From: Neckera pumila
Lineage: Eukaryota > Streptophyta > Bryopsida > Hypnales > Neckeraceae
Direction of reading: 5' to 3'
DNA: 64,000 bases
NCBI GenBank assembly: GCA_963969595.1
Contig: OZ018408.1
Coordinates: forward strand, 10,413,823 to 10,477,822
Part shown: positions 25,149 through 36,890 of the stretch, in pieces
How positions within the stretch are numbered: position 1 is the first letter of the stretch
How the letters are laid out: each line of letters begins with the position of its first letter
Notes under the pieces: generated by a model
The model's database searches: none
Told to the model about the DNA's origin: nothing
The model's input: the letters and a program-made list of their open reading frames with translations, nothing else
Translations under genes and position numbers: made by a program

Positions 25149-26316
25149 AGTGCACAATACAGCACCAACTCATGCGACTGGAGAGTCGGCGCTGTTTTAA
25201 TTATAACCCCACACCCAAGTGACCGTTACGAGCTCCCAAGCTGCTGCATGGGCTCAAACTGCAGAGCTGCAGAGCAGCAAACACTTTCGTTACAACTCGA
25301 ACTCGAGCGCTAAGTTAAGTTAGCTGGCATTGCAGCTGCAAACTGGTCGACGATCAGATAGAGTCCAGCTAGAAATCCAAGGAATAAAAATGAAACGGAA
25401 CTACTGTTGGTCCTACCTCTATGCCAGGCCCGGCCATGCCAGGAGCCTGCTAGCTTCCTTCTTTCCTTCCTTCCCACTGAAGAGCTAGTCGGTCGGTCCT
25501 CAATGATCGCGGTGATTGTAACTTGGTGGTACCATACCGCTAGCGGAGAATGCACCTGGTGCAGCTAGCTCCCCCTTTCCTTCAGCTTGAGCACACATGC
25601 TGCAGCTGAGAAACAGACAGTACCTGAGATCAGATAGCTGCTGTCACACGCCTGGGCTTAATTAAGGCCGGGAAGCTAGCTGCTGCTGCTGCTGCTGCCC
25701 CTGGTGCTGCCCCTGTTACGTACTGTAGCTGCTGCTGCCCCTGGCCGGCTGATCGAGTGGAAAAGACCATCAAGTAGGCAGCAACGGAACTTAAGGAATA
25801 ACTTATTAAGTTGAGTTCGTCGCTTGCATGTGAGTATCGATCTATGTATCGTATTGCAGATTGCTTCCGGCGTTCTTGCTCAGAGAAAGAACCATGCCAT
25901 GCCTTGTTAGCTAGCTACAGTGTCGATCACATATGGCGAGCCTGGTTGACGTTATGACTGTGGCGTCTTCTTGGTCACTTGGGAAGCTAGCTTGCTTGCT
26001 TAGCGTGCAGTGGCTGGCTGGGTGTCTGCCTGGGGGAAGGCTGGGAAGGCTGGCGTTGGCGTTGCTTTTTTCGTCCTTGGGGTCAAGCTAAGCTTTTTCT
26101 GTGAGACTGGGGGGCTCCAGATTCTGTGCAGCTGCAGCAATCCGATGGCGATGGCGATGGCCATGGGGGGTCAGAACCGTGACTGAAGGGACAGAAAGGA
26201 CAGGACCGCGCCAGGGGAGGCCAGTCAACACGTTGAGCAGGGGGGAGGGGGATTACCGGTACCTACTACCTAAGGGAGGGGGTTGTGGAAAAAAAAATCG
26301 TTAGATCTTTCAAAAA

Positions 26317-26331
26317 ATAATAATAATAATA

Positions 26332-26376
<45 letters not shown>
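26317..26376. repeat. AAT trinucleotide microsatellite
   Basis: About 20 AAT/ATA units with one interruption near 26330. Confidence 0.9.
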
Positions 26377-26863
26377 CGTAAAAATGGTAAAATCCATGGG
26401 AGTGCAAAGATAGGGGTAATTTTACTCAATTCACTACAAGGGCATCTCCACTCTAGTCGCAACCAACCACGGCAATGTCACAATGTAAGGGAACTCCGAA
26501 AAACACTCCCTAATGTAACCGGAATTGGTCTTTTTTTCAAACCTGTCATTTTCCTTCTCAAACCCATTAGATGAAGAATGAAACCTGAGGAGAGCTATGA
26601 ATTCCCCTATAGTGGGAACTGCTGGCCAAAACCAGCCAAAAGGAAGAAAAAAAAAAGCAAACAGTTAGGCTTCAATTGTATGGGACAATTTAATTAAATA
26701 ACTTTTTTAAAATTCCAATGAAAAAAATTCCAATCTTAAAATAAATCCAAAATTACAAAATTTTGAAATCTGACGTGGATGGATAGTGCCACATCATATA
26801 TGATTATTTAATTTTTTTAATAATTTATATGATCTTTTAGCCAAAATTGTGGTGGTTCATAGC
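26377..26863. other. gene-free spacer
   Basis: AT-rich spacer between the microsatellite and the next TTAA element; nothing recognised. Confidence 0.5.
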
Positions 26864-27790
26864 TTAACCCTTAAAATACCGAGGCCCTTTTTTTGCCAAA
26901 AAACACTCAAAACTGCCATTTCTATAGCAAAAAGTAAAAAAAACTGAAAAATGTTTTTTTTTTACATCTAACCGTAGGATCTTACACCTAACTAGTTTGA
27001 GAGTGTGTGGAAAAAATTTAGAATTTTTGACTTCACAGATTGCAAGATATCTGCATTTAAAGTGAAAAAAACAAGTTTTTCAGCACATTGCAAGACTAGA
27101 TTTTTTGACTTTGAACATTTTTAACTTTAAATTTTTGCACTATAGAATTTTGAGCTTTAAATCTTTATAGTGGAGAATTGAGTTTAGAGTCTAGGAAAAA
27201 AATTAAAAAAAAAAAAAATTAATTATCATTCTTTAAAAAATTGTTAAGTAGAAGTAGTTACAAGATAGAAGGAAAATCTAAAATACTCATATATTTTAGA
27301 CAGAATTAAAATTTACTAATCCCAATGGTGAGATTGTTCTATCAAGTAATATAAACCGTGCAAAAAAAAAAAACTGAAAAATTTGAAAATTGCATTTAGA
27401 AATGAATCCTAGAAGTTATTTTTTTCAAAAGATGCTCTAACTGCTCGAAAAACAAGAATGTCCATAACTTTCTCATAACAAATCCAAATGAAATGAATCA
27501 AAGCTTTCCTGGTAGACAAATATATAATCTATGAGAAAAAAAATATTTAAAAAAAAATTCAAATTTTTGTCCTTTTTATTTTGCTGCCTGTCGTCCCCTG
27601 TTTTGAGCTTATTTGGTCATAACTTTTTTTCCCGGGCACTGATTGTGAAAAAAATTACATTCCTACAAAGCTTATCATTTTTTCTATCTTCAAAAAAAGT
27701 TTCGAAAAATCATGACAAAATTTCAGCCCATAGGTACCTGCCCGAAATCCCAAATGTCCGCCGAACCGACAATGGTCCTTTAGGGGTTAA
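26864..27790 (-). mobile_element. TTAA-flanked element, copy 3
   Basis: 927 bp from TTAACCCTTAAA to CCTTTAGGGGTTAA, inverted relative to copy 1: the block TTTGCCAAAAAACACTC sits at the left here and, complemented, at the right end of copy 1. Interior order is otherwise collinear with copies 1, 8, 10 and 12. No coding frame. Confidence 0.75.
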
Positions 27791-28003
27791 AGAACCTCCT
27801 TGAGGTAGCCTTCCCATGCCTTCTTTTCATTCTAGTGCAACAAGTTTTCAAGATATGAAGACCCCACAAGTTGGCTTACACTAGGGAGATTCATAGTTAT
27901 ACCTTTTCAAACTTCTAGGCTAAAAAATTAGAACTCTCTTTTTTTTGGCATGAAAGGTCTTTTTAATGTAATCTTCTTTTCTCCTTCTTATAATGTGGGA
28001 AAG

Positions 28004-28291
28004 CATTAGATGAGATTTGGGGGTCTTAGAGGGCTCCGAGTTCTCCAACGTTTTGCTGCATTCCCAGATTGCGGTAATGTAGCTGCAGCAGTTAACTGAC
28101 GTGGCACAGCGATTGCCATGTCATTTTTTGGAAAAAAAAAATTGCTTAAAATGATATTTTGGTAAAAAAATGTATTTCTTTTTTTTTTGAAAAAAAAATT
28201 CTGACACGCCCGTACCAGCGTTCACTAAATCTGTCCAGATCGAAAAACGGGCCTCAAACAGCCCTCCAAGACCCCCGAATCTCATCTAATG
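28004..28291. mobile_element. CATTAG-ended MITE, copy 1
   Basis: 288 bp with long inverted termini: CATTAGATGAGATTTGGGG at the left and its complement at the right, differing at few positions over about 30 bases. The interior has GACGTGGCA and poly(A/T). No target duplication is recognisable outside the termini. Confidence 0.7.
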
Positions 28292-28910
28292 TCTATTTGA
28301 GGTTTGGATTGTTGACTTTGCATTGGGTCATAAAAGTCATTAGAACCTTAAATAATTCCTAATGAAGACCATTTGGACGGATGTTGGCCTATATTGAGAA
28401 TACAGATTGAGGATGTTCTAAAAGCATCCATGGGCAAGGCCGATTAGTACGCCTGCCATTAGCAATTTGAAGGGCTATGCTATACACAACCCCCCAACCG
28501 TAATGACTTGTTAACACTAAATAATAAAACAAATCACTCACGAGGAAAATGATGACAACAATTGTGAGGGCCGCAACCGTTAGCCAAGACAAAGGGTCGG
28601 AGGACGTTGGGAAGTATAACAATAGAACAAGTCTTAGGCTCATGACTAATAGCTATTGTTGGCTTCTCATCTATAAGACCGTAGAAAATACATCAGTTAG
28701 ATAGTTGAAAGGCCAATAGATCTAGAAATTGTGTTAAACCAAAAAATAGACCATTTATTTTAGTTTTAGGCAAATCTTGGTTGAAAACCCTATTGGAAGA
28801 TTTGGCTCATCTAATTGATAATAGAAATCGTGGTGTGTCAAGGCACAAAGATGCCAATTAGTACAACCTCCATTTGCTCACCATTAGCCACTTTTTAGGT
28901 TCAAATGCAC
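28292..28910. other. gene-free spacer
   Basis: A hydrophobic 84-codon minus-strand frame at 28389-28643 has no recognisable similarity and no exon partner; I do not call it a gene. Confidence 0.4.
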
Positions 28911-29177
28911 CATTAGGAAAAATTCCAGCCCTCGAAGGGGCCGTCAAAATCTGACTTTCGACACTCTCGGGGGGCAATTAAAGAACATTAAGAAAAAAAT
29001 TTAAGAAAATTAGTTTTTCTTTGAAAAAAATATTTAAAAAAATTTCAAGTCTGATGTGGCCCTGACATGGCACCCTCATGCCATATTGGATTTCAATTTT
29101 TTTTTTTTTTAAATATTTTTTCCCCCTAATTGCACCGGCTCTCGCGGCCCCTTCAAGGGTTGAAATTTTTCCTAATG
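28911..29177. mobile_element. CATTAG-ended MITE, copy 2
   Basis: 267 bp. CATTAGGAAAAATTCCAG at the left is mirrored at 29160-29177. Subterminal CCCTCGAAGGGGCCG and its partner CGGCCCCTTCAAGGG extend the inverted repeat to over 35 bases. The interior carries TGATGTGGCC and TGACATGGCA. Confidence 0.7.
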
Positions 29178-29777
29178 AATTTGGACTAGATCTAGATTGG
29201 AATTGGTAACCAAGCAATAGATCAACCTAAATTCACAATATCAGCCCTCCATAATCATTGTAGATGATGACAAAGCAACTTAGCAATACCCGACTACAAT
29301 AGGAGCTACAAAGTCTTGGTGACCCACATCAACTCAATCACCTTTGTTTTAGACAACAATTCCTTGATCTATAGTTCCGAAAGGACTTGTTTACATTTAC
29401 CATAGGGCAAAACAATACAACATTAATGTGGCTGAGACTCTTTCAATGTAGGAAAGACCTTCATCGCATTCTCACTTGACCGCACTACATCTTCCAACAA
29501 TTGCAATGAAGTAAAGTGTACCATGTTTTTCTATACAAAGATGCAAATTTGCAACATTTCTTTCATCTCCAAATTTTGATTTAACATTAATTCCCACGGC
29601 CACAACTCCTCTCTGCATAGAATTAAACCAAGATAATGATGAATGGAAAATACTCGTTTTTGAAACTCCCAACAAACTATACAATGTACGCAATGTAGTG
29701 GAAGAAGCCAAAATAATCCACAAACTAAGTCCAACTATCTAATATCAAGAAAGAATATACTATGTAACTTACTACTA
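29178..29777. other. gene-free spacer
   Basis: AT-rich spacer; two overlapping minus-strand frames at 29.5-29.7 kb show no domain and look random. Confidence 0.45.
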
Positions 29778-30503
29778 TTAACCTTTAAAGGATAGAACAC
29801 TATTTTTTGGCAACATAGAGATTTTGGGCAGCTCACTACGAACAGAGTTTTTATTTTATTTCTTTGAAAATTTCACAAAACATGTGTCCAAGGAGTAGCT
29901 TTAAGGTCCAACAATTTTCATAACTTTTCACTACACGGTTAAAAAGTTATTATGTGATATGTGGTTTTCGTTACTTGGCGGGCAGCCTGGGCAGCTTAAA
30001 AAACTTCTTTAAAAATCACTTTTTTCAAAAATGAAAAGTTGGAAGTGGTTCTAGAGAAATATTTAAGAGTGGAAAGTTTGAATCACTCCATTTTGTTTAA
30101 TGAGGTGAGAGTTATTAAGATTTCTAGTTTGTGGGTAGGTTTGGAATCCAAAGACTCCATACCTATCCACAAATTAGAATTCCTAATAAAATGGAGTGAT
30201 TCAAACTTTTCCACTCTTAAATATTTCTCTAGAACCACTTCCAACTTTTCATTTTGAAAAAAAGTGATTTTTAAAGAAGTTTTTTAAGCTGCCCAGGCTG
30301 CCCGCCAAGTAACGAAAACCACATATTACTCAATAACTTTTTAACCATGTAGTGAAAAGTTATGAAAATTGTTGGACCTTAAAGCTACTCCTCGGACATG
30401 TTTTGTGAAATTTTCAAAGAAATAAAATAAAAACTCCGTTCGTAGTGAACTGCCGAAAATCGCTATGTTGCCAAAAAACGATGTTCTGTCCTTTAGGGGT
30501 TAA
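29778..30503. mobile_element. foldback TTAA element (copy 4), near-complete inverted repeat
   Basis: The whole 726 bp is two inverted arms of about 350 bp meeting near 30150. For example, CTTGGCGGGCAGCCTGGGCA in the left arm pairs with its complement at about 30.29 kb, and the ends TTAACCTTTAAAGGA and TCCTTTAGGGGTTAA pair. Both arms match the same single end of the second TTAA subfamily, so the copy arose by inverted duplication of one end. A 72-codon frame over the centre is a by-product of the palindrome. A transcript would form a long double-stranded hairpin. Confidence 0.85.
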
Positions 30504-30642
30504 ATCTTGGAGATCCGGATTATACAATTGCTTCCCATCCGTTTATGTCTACAAATTTCTTGTAGATACAATAGCACAAATCATCGATTGCACTAAATAA
30601 AATTTGGACAGACTACACGCACATTTCTTCACAACTGCATAA

Positions 30643-32260
30643 ATGAACTACTATCCCCTTCTAAGTGGAGGGTGGTACTTGGACTTCTCTATCAACTTCA
30701 CTCACCCATCCAAAGTTCAATTGTGGAAGTCTTCTGAGGGTGGTGGAGTGGTGGACTTGCACATTGAAGAATTTCAAGCTTTAGGTGAAGTAGCAAAGCA
30801 GAGGGCCATTATCATAAGGGTGATGCAGACAAGTAGAAGGAAGCAAATGAAATTGAAATTTGGACGTTGGCAACAACAAAAGAAGCTGAGAGATTGGTGA
30901 AGGCGGCGAAGAAGGAGAAAGAGAAGGCCAAGAGAGAAGGGAAAGGAGAAGGGGAAGGGCAAAGGTAAGAAGAAGGTGGATAGAGGTGGAGTAGTTCCAA
31001 TGTGGTCTATAGTGGACCAAGGCTCTAAGATACAAGCATGCTTAGAGGGAGGTGAAGAGAACGGTTGCATTGCCATAATTGATTGAAGAAGCCATTATGC
31101 ATGACATTGATGTCTTTGTTTTAGGCAAAGACAATGATGACAATACAGAGGACCTAATTCTAAACATCTCCATCAATGAGTTAGAAGAGGATATGGAGAT
31201 GGAGGCGCCTACTTTATTCACCAACATCATGAACTTCTTGAAAAAAGTATAATTTTTTGGATTGTTTTTTGTGAATGTAAAACCATAGAATCGGATCAAA
31301 TTACTAGTGATATGTGATTTTTTTGGAGGCAATTGTAAGTTGGAAAATATCAAGTATATCACAAGAACTTGAAACACTGGCCCAGAGTTGATCTCATCGT
31401 TGTGGACTATCAAGAGAATTTATTGGTGGCAGAGGTCTCTAACTTCTCCACCAATGAAGATACTATCGTGGAATGTGAACGAGGACGAGGAATACAATGC
31501 GCTTCAAAACACATTTTTATTTGCCAAAAAGCATCTCCTACACAAAAACTCTTTTGTAGTCATCCATTCTCACTCCACTAAATTGAAAGCCAATATTGCA
31601 GGACTCTGTTAGACGTACAAAATGTTTTTGACAAAGAAATGGATGGGAATGAATCAACCTCATTTGTCCTCAACATTTGATGTATCTTGCACGGTTAGTA
31701 TTTTGTAATTCATGTGTTATTCAATTATGCTATGATTCAGTCATTTGATTTCTGAAGTTGAGATTCTTTGGATGCTTGTAGACTCAGAAGTTTGGAATTG
31801 CTGTCATTGTAGAAGGCCTCGATGAGAAAGAAAAATCTAATTTCTCTTTCAAATGCACACCAGCGATGGAGAAAGCCAGTATGGATATTAGACAATGTGA
31901 TATCCCTAAGAATTTCACCTGCAAAGCAAATTTGGTTGTGAATGGCGCCAAACCATGGCAAAAGGGGCAACAAAAAGAACTGAGGTTTTTTCTGCTTCTT
32001 ATTGAAGTAACATTGGATGAAAGAGATGTAGTTTTTGATTGCAAAACATCCACCAATGAGTTTGAAATGATTATTAATGTGTATTCTAGTTTGAATTTAT
32101 TCATTGGACCATTTAATTGATGAATCTGATTTCATTTTTGCTAGGAGCGACAATTACCCATTTCATGGTATGGGGCGGCACATTGTGGCTTTCAAGGATG
32201 AGAAGACATTTTCAACGCTCTCTTCAAACCCTTGATGAGTTAAGTCCACATGATTTAGTA
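30643..32260 (+). pseudogene. decayed gene resembling a beta-class DNA amino-methyltransferase
   Basis: Plus-strand coding fragments in changing frames run from a basic/acidic N-terminal part (30643-30900; acidic frame about 31080-31250) into blocks that resemble N6/N4 DNA methyltransferases in the beta-class order. VDLIVVDYQ (31387-31413) sits where the catalytic DPPY motif IV would be. KKHLLHKNSFVVIHSHS (about 31.53 kb) fits the following strand. RFFLLLIEVTLDERDVVFDC ends at the motif I position, with FDCKTST (about 32034-32054) where FxGxG would stand. GRHIVAF (32173-32193), then after a frameshift EDIFNALFKPL, fits motif II. Key residues are lost and several frameshifts and stops intervene, so no active enzyme is expected. 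Assignment is by eye and tentative; it may be part of a repeat. Confidence 0.4.
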
Positions 32261-33089
32261 TTCTTCATATGTTTGCAATTTCTCATATTCAATGAGTCTA
32301 ATATTTTTTATTTTTTTTGCAGTCATATTGGATTGGTGTTGTGAGATGAATTCATAAAGAATCAAATTCTATTGATTAGTCTCCAAAAGACTTTTAAACT
32401 TCTAGTATATGCAGAGTAGATGTCGTCTGTATTTGTGGATTTGATTGTTTTAAATCAAAGTTCTATAGAGATAATTATGCATTAAATACATTACAGATTA
32501 TAGATGGGTCAACATTAGAGCGTGGAAATCCTAAGATTTTTCTACAACTGAAGATCCATCCACTAAGAACTTCGACTCATAAGATTGACATATCTCATAA
32601 GTTGAACTATTATTATATATATTTTGATTTCTAATATGATTGGATTTGCGTGTTTCGTGTTGTTTATTGGCCACGTGCTATTTTCCTTCTAACTATCCAT
32701 TGATGATGGTTCCTAGAAAATAAAGCACATTTCACTATTGCACACAAGACTTTTATAAAATACCTCACACTGCCCTAAAGCCACAAACAATAACCTTCTC
32801 TTTTTAAACTTCTAAATTCCAAAATTCACAATCATAGGTCCTTAATTGACCCCTAAAGTTAAAAAAAAAATTCCAACTCACAAGTTCAAGCTTATATAAT
32901 CTCCTGCTAGCAACCCTGCTATAGGAAAGAATGTAATTGATTACATCATGCGTTGCATGGCTATGTGCAACAAACATATGAAAGCCCTCCTCCAAAGATG
33001 TGGATAAATACCTTGAGAAATTTGATCCGGAATGTTGTAAAACATCTCTCTGTGGAATTAACCACTAAAAATTGCCTAAACGACAATAC
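32261..33089. other. gene-free spacer
   Basis: AT-rich spacer downstream of the methyltransferase-like relic; nothing further recognised. Confidence 0.45.
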
Positions 33090-33400
33090 ATGGTCAATCC
33101 AAAATTTCAGCTCTTTGTGTAGGTAGTTAAGTTCCTTTGACCGTTAAGCAATATATATTTGAACTTTGAAAGGTTCTTCAAGGGCATATACATACCATTA
33201 GTGGAAGAATAAAGCTTGTCAATTTTACTTGATTTGACATTTAAAAAATTGTACTTATCCATTTGCTTTAAAAATGGTCCCATTGGAAAGACTAAATTAA
33301 TTTCATGAATTTCACCCTTGAAAATTTGCGATTTTCTACTTAATATTTAAAAGAATTGCAAGGTGGATTGTGTAATGAATTTGATAGCTCTTCATTTAAA
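33090..33400 (+). repeat. dispersed repeat R2, copy 1
   Basis: Matches the reverse complement of about 59,930-60,340. Shared blocks include GTGTAGGTAGTTAA, AAGGGCATATA, TCCCATTGGAAAGA and ATTGCAAGGTGGA in the same order. The class is unknown and no termini were resolved. Confidence 0.6.
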
Positions 33401-33590
33401 CTAAAGGTTTTTGGAAGTGCATTTTAGTATGCTAATACAATTTCTAGTTGTTCATGTTACCTCCAATCCCCCCAAAAGTTGATATACAAATTTCTCAAAC
33501 ATTGTGGGGAGGCACAAAATACTAAAAATAGGATACGTGCCGATTTCTCTTGTTACAATCTCACAACTCTTGTGCAATTTAACACTCAAA

Positions 33591-33869
33591 ACTACACTAA
33601 AAATGATATTTAGTGTTGGCAACACTCATTACGAACCTTGACACTAAATATCATAAGTAAGTAACACTAAATCTAATTTCTAACACTAAATATGCTCTAT
33701 GGTAAATCTGAAATCTGAAAAGGTTTACATTTAGTGTTAGAATACGTTAAAAAAATGAACTTGCAAAGGAAAATATTGAAGACAAGTAAAATTGAAGACA
33801 AGTAAAATGGCTGGTAGGGGGGTAAAACACTAAATGTCATACTACACTAAATATCGTTTTTAGTGTAGT
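33591..33869. mobile_element. MITE with ACTACACTAAAAA termini
   Basis: About 279 bp. ACTACACTAAAAATGATATT at the left pairs with its complement at 33845-33868. Each terminus is itself partly palindromic (ACACTAAA...TTTAGTGT), and AACACTAAAT recurs several times inside. No coding capacity; target duplication not resolved. Confidence 0.6.
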
Positions 33870-34601
33870 GAGCACACTAATAAGCAAGCTCTTTAAAAAC
33901 ATAGGTACGGTTAGATTTTGAAAAAATAATAATTTGCTTCATTGGGGATAACTATAAGCCCATGCTCTTTTTTCTTGGGAAAAACACACTTAAAAAAGGC
34001 TTAAATCAGCACTTACAGGTTAAGTTAGGCAGGGCATGCAAGTCACCGGGTCTCTCAGAAATTGCTGAGCTTTGTCGAGAGGCAGCTGCTGTCAGTTCTG
34101 TAATCTGTACAAACCTCCTTGCTGAAGGTACAATGTCATTTTCCTATTCAGAAATCAGAACAATTTGGTCTCATTCTTTGCTTCAAAAAATATGAAAATA
34201 AATCCAAAATGATGACTGGCTGTCCGTCTTGCATTGGATTCTCAGAAGATTTTTGTTTGAGTGGCAAGGAACCCAGTCAATCCACAATTGAAAGCTAGAA
34301 TTTCATAGTTTGAACACTTTATTATCATGAGAGTCAATAAGATAACTACACCTAAAATTGCACGCTTCCTAAAACCGCAAAAGTGGGATATTCTTGCCTA
34401 AAGTGTACTCTTATTATTCATATGACTCTAAGATTGCTTTTGGGTACACCTATTCTCAGCAATTTGGAAATTTGTAGTTTACTCGCACGGTGTCCAAAAA
34501 TGCATTCTAAGAAAATCTAGAATCCTCTTTTCACTACCAGTGGGACCCACAACAAAAATTTAATATAATAGTGACAACGATGTTGAATCACGCTGAATTG
34601 C
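33870..34601. other. gene-free spacer
   Basis: AT-rich spacer; a 77-codon frame at 33962-34195 has no recognisable domain. Confidence 0.45.
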
Positions 34602-35532
34602 TTAACCCCTAAAGGACCAACATGCGTTTTTTGGCTGTATAGAAATTTTGGGCAGGTACGTGTGACTAGAGATATCCATATTTGAGGCTGAAATTTTAAT
34701 AGAAGGTGGGGGCGAGGAATATCTTCATGTGTACCAAGTTTCATGACATTTTGAAATACGAGTCAAAAGTTGTAACCTAATATGTTGCTTTTTTTCGTAA
34801 CCGGGCAGTTTGGGCAGATAAAAAAAAATCATTTTTTCCGGAATTTTTTTTTTGAAATTGGTTCTCTACATTTATACATACTTAAAAAGCTTTGATTCAT
34901 TCCATTTCAATCAATGAGTCAAAAGTTATGAGGGTTTTTGGTTTGCAGGCAGTTATGGATTGTCTACTCTAAAAAAAACTTTAAAGTCATTTATTTAACT
35001 CAATTTTCAATTTTTTTGGAAAAAAAAAAAATCCTAGGATGTAAATTGATTATTACAACATTACAACCGTTGGGATTGGTATTTTAAAATTCCATGATTA
35101 AAATTTTAACAATTTAGTATTTTGAATCATTTCTACTTCTTTCTACTTACTATTTTTTTCCTATATGTTGTACAATTCCAAATGATGTGAAATTTTTCAA
35201 GCATATAGACAACTTGTTTAGGAAACTGAATTCAAAGAAGCACCACCTTTATTGGCATTTTTTCATTGAAAAGTGAGCTTGCAAAGTGCAGCTGCCCGGT
35301 TTTTTGCAGGATTGAAAAAATGATTTTCAAGACTTTGAATGCTTATATCTTATGATCCACACGGTGGAATTTTCTGAAATTTTTACCACATGTTTTCAAA
35401 ATATCATACTACAAGATCCTATGGTTACATGTGTCAAAAATTGTTTTTTTCCAAAAATTTGGTAGTTGTATTAGAAATGGCAGTTTTGGAGCGTTTTTGG
35501 TGAGAACATAGTCATGAAACTTTAGGGGTTAA
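34602..35532 (+). mobile_element. TTAA-flanked element, copy 5 (second subfamily)
   Basis: 931 bp between TTAACCCCTAAAGGACC and CTTTAGGGGTTAA. Its right interior is the complement of the left interior of the copies at 3.7, 38.1 and 54.0 kb, so it is inverted relative to them. It carries both ends and the middle, which identifies the foldback copy at 29.8 kb as made of two left-type ends. Confidence 0.8.
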
Positions 35533-36477
35533 CTGTGCGATTTAAGGTTAGTTACTTTACACATCCATCAGTCTGTGTAACTTAACAATCAGGTAAGTTA
35601 ACTTTTTTGGATTTGGAATTCTTCCAATTCACTGTATTCAAGTATTCTAAGGACTGTGAGCCAGCTATCCCTAAAAAGGCTAAAATCAGCTAAGTTTCTA
35701 CCCAAAAAATCCTTGCGCTACAATTAGTACATTGTAAAAAACTGTCCAAATTGCATACCCTTTAATGAAGACACTTTTTGTCAATAGGATTTGCAACAAA
35801 CTATAGAAATTTGATAGCCAATTTGCAACTTCCTCCACATTGGAATTAGCATAGATCTATTTAGTCAGTTTTGTGCTATAGTCCTCCCAATAGTCCTTCT
35901 CAACTTGCAAAATCCTTTCTTTTCTATTTTTTTTTTCTTTGATACTACCCACTCTCAAGGTAGCCAAAGTTGATGCCTGTCCGTCTTGAAATTAGCATAT
36001 TGCACGAAATTCCCTAAACTAAAAGTAGTTCTGGGATCACTGCTGTGAACCTGATCATGGGTGACTGTGTATGCCAGTACCAAACACAAAAGAAAATTGA
36101 AAGCTTTAATTGATGTCCTATTTCCAATCTGCACATGAAGTCGAATGTTTCAATCTCTGGATCAGTCTTCAGTGAGTGTTGGAAACTTGGACGTGGATTG
36201 TAGTCGAGATTTGTCTCTTGCTGGACTTTTCCTCGTGGACTCAAGTTCTCGTTGCATTGTGGCTTGGAATGCGTGTTTCAGATACAGCAGGAATCGATCA
36301 GCAGGAACCCCTGCAACACCACTATGACTATGACTGCAACGGAGGAGCATCTCAAACTGTGGCTGACAGGGATCGAAAAACGAACTCCCATGTTTTGCAT
36401 GATACCAAATAAAATCGCCATTGCAAGCAAACTCAGCAGTGAATCTGCTATTCAGAACTGGAGTAGATCATCAAAGT
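35533..36477. other. gene-free spacer with a GC-richer island
   Basis: 36,140-36,400 is clearly less AT-rich than its neighbours and has overlapping frames on both strands, as an old gene fragment might. No product is recognisable. Confidence 0.4.
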
Positions 36478-36890
36478 GGCTGGCTATTAAGGTAGACAAG
36501 CCTATTACCATCCTGATTTGGAATCTAAGTATCTTGGGGCCAATTCCAAGAAGGGCACATATTTTCCAGAGGTGTGCGCTTGTTTCATGAATCAAACCCA
36601 AGTGGAATTCTAATTTCTGTAAATTTTTGAAGTGGTTTGCCCTGAAATTACAATACTGCCCATCGAGTGGGGTCAAAAACATCCCATAGACAAACCATTA
36701 CCACCTTAACATGTATCTATTGGCACTTAAGTTCCCACCAATGAATAATTGACACTTTATCCCTTTTGGCAATCATGCATTGAAATTGTCAAAAAAATGA
36801 ATTGATTTGGATTTAGCAGTGAATGGAATTGGGGCCAAAAGTAGGGAAACAGAATTGGGCAGTGAACGATGATAGGCTAGTTTACTCTAC
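36478..36890 (+). repeat. dispersed repeat R1, copy 1
   Basis: Collinear with 60,478-60,890 in the same orientation: GGTAGACAAGCCTATTACCA, CAGAGGTGTGCGCTTGTTTC, ATGTATCTATTGGCACTTAA and GAATTGATTTGGAT have close counterparts in order. Function and class unknown. Confidence 0.65.

Larger units (their letters stand above)
24596..26316 (-). promoter_or_regulatory. 5' flank of the ABCG gene
   Basis: 1.7 kb upstream of the transporter ATG, more GC-rich than the surrounding repeats. It contains a TATA-like site at 24819-24825, a two-unit 100-bp tandem duplication (24949-25148), CTG-rich simple repeats at about 25,679-25,745 and many AGCTAGC motifs. No coding exon is seen. That it is the promoter is inferred from position only. 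Confidence 0.45.

Noticed and set aside
25053..25313. 86-codon plus-strand frame in the ABCG 5' flank
   Set aside because: It starts inside the second 100-bp tandem unit and has no domain; better explained as repeat sequence.
28389..28643. hydrophobic 84-codon minus-strand frame
   Set aside because: Membrane-like composition but no start context, no splice partner and no similarity; AT-rich DNA often yields such frames.
30039..30257. 72-codon frame in the foldback element
   Set aside because: It spans the centre of a palindrome, so its sequence is dictated by the inverted repeat and not by protein coding.
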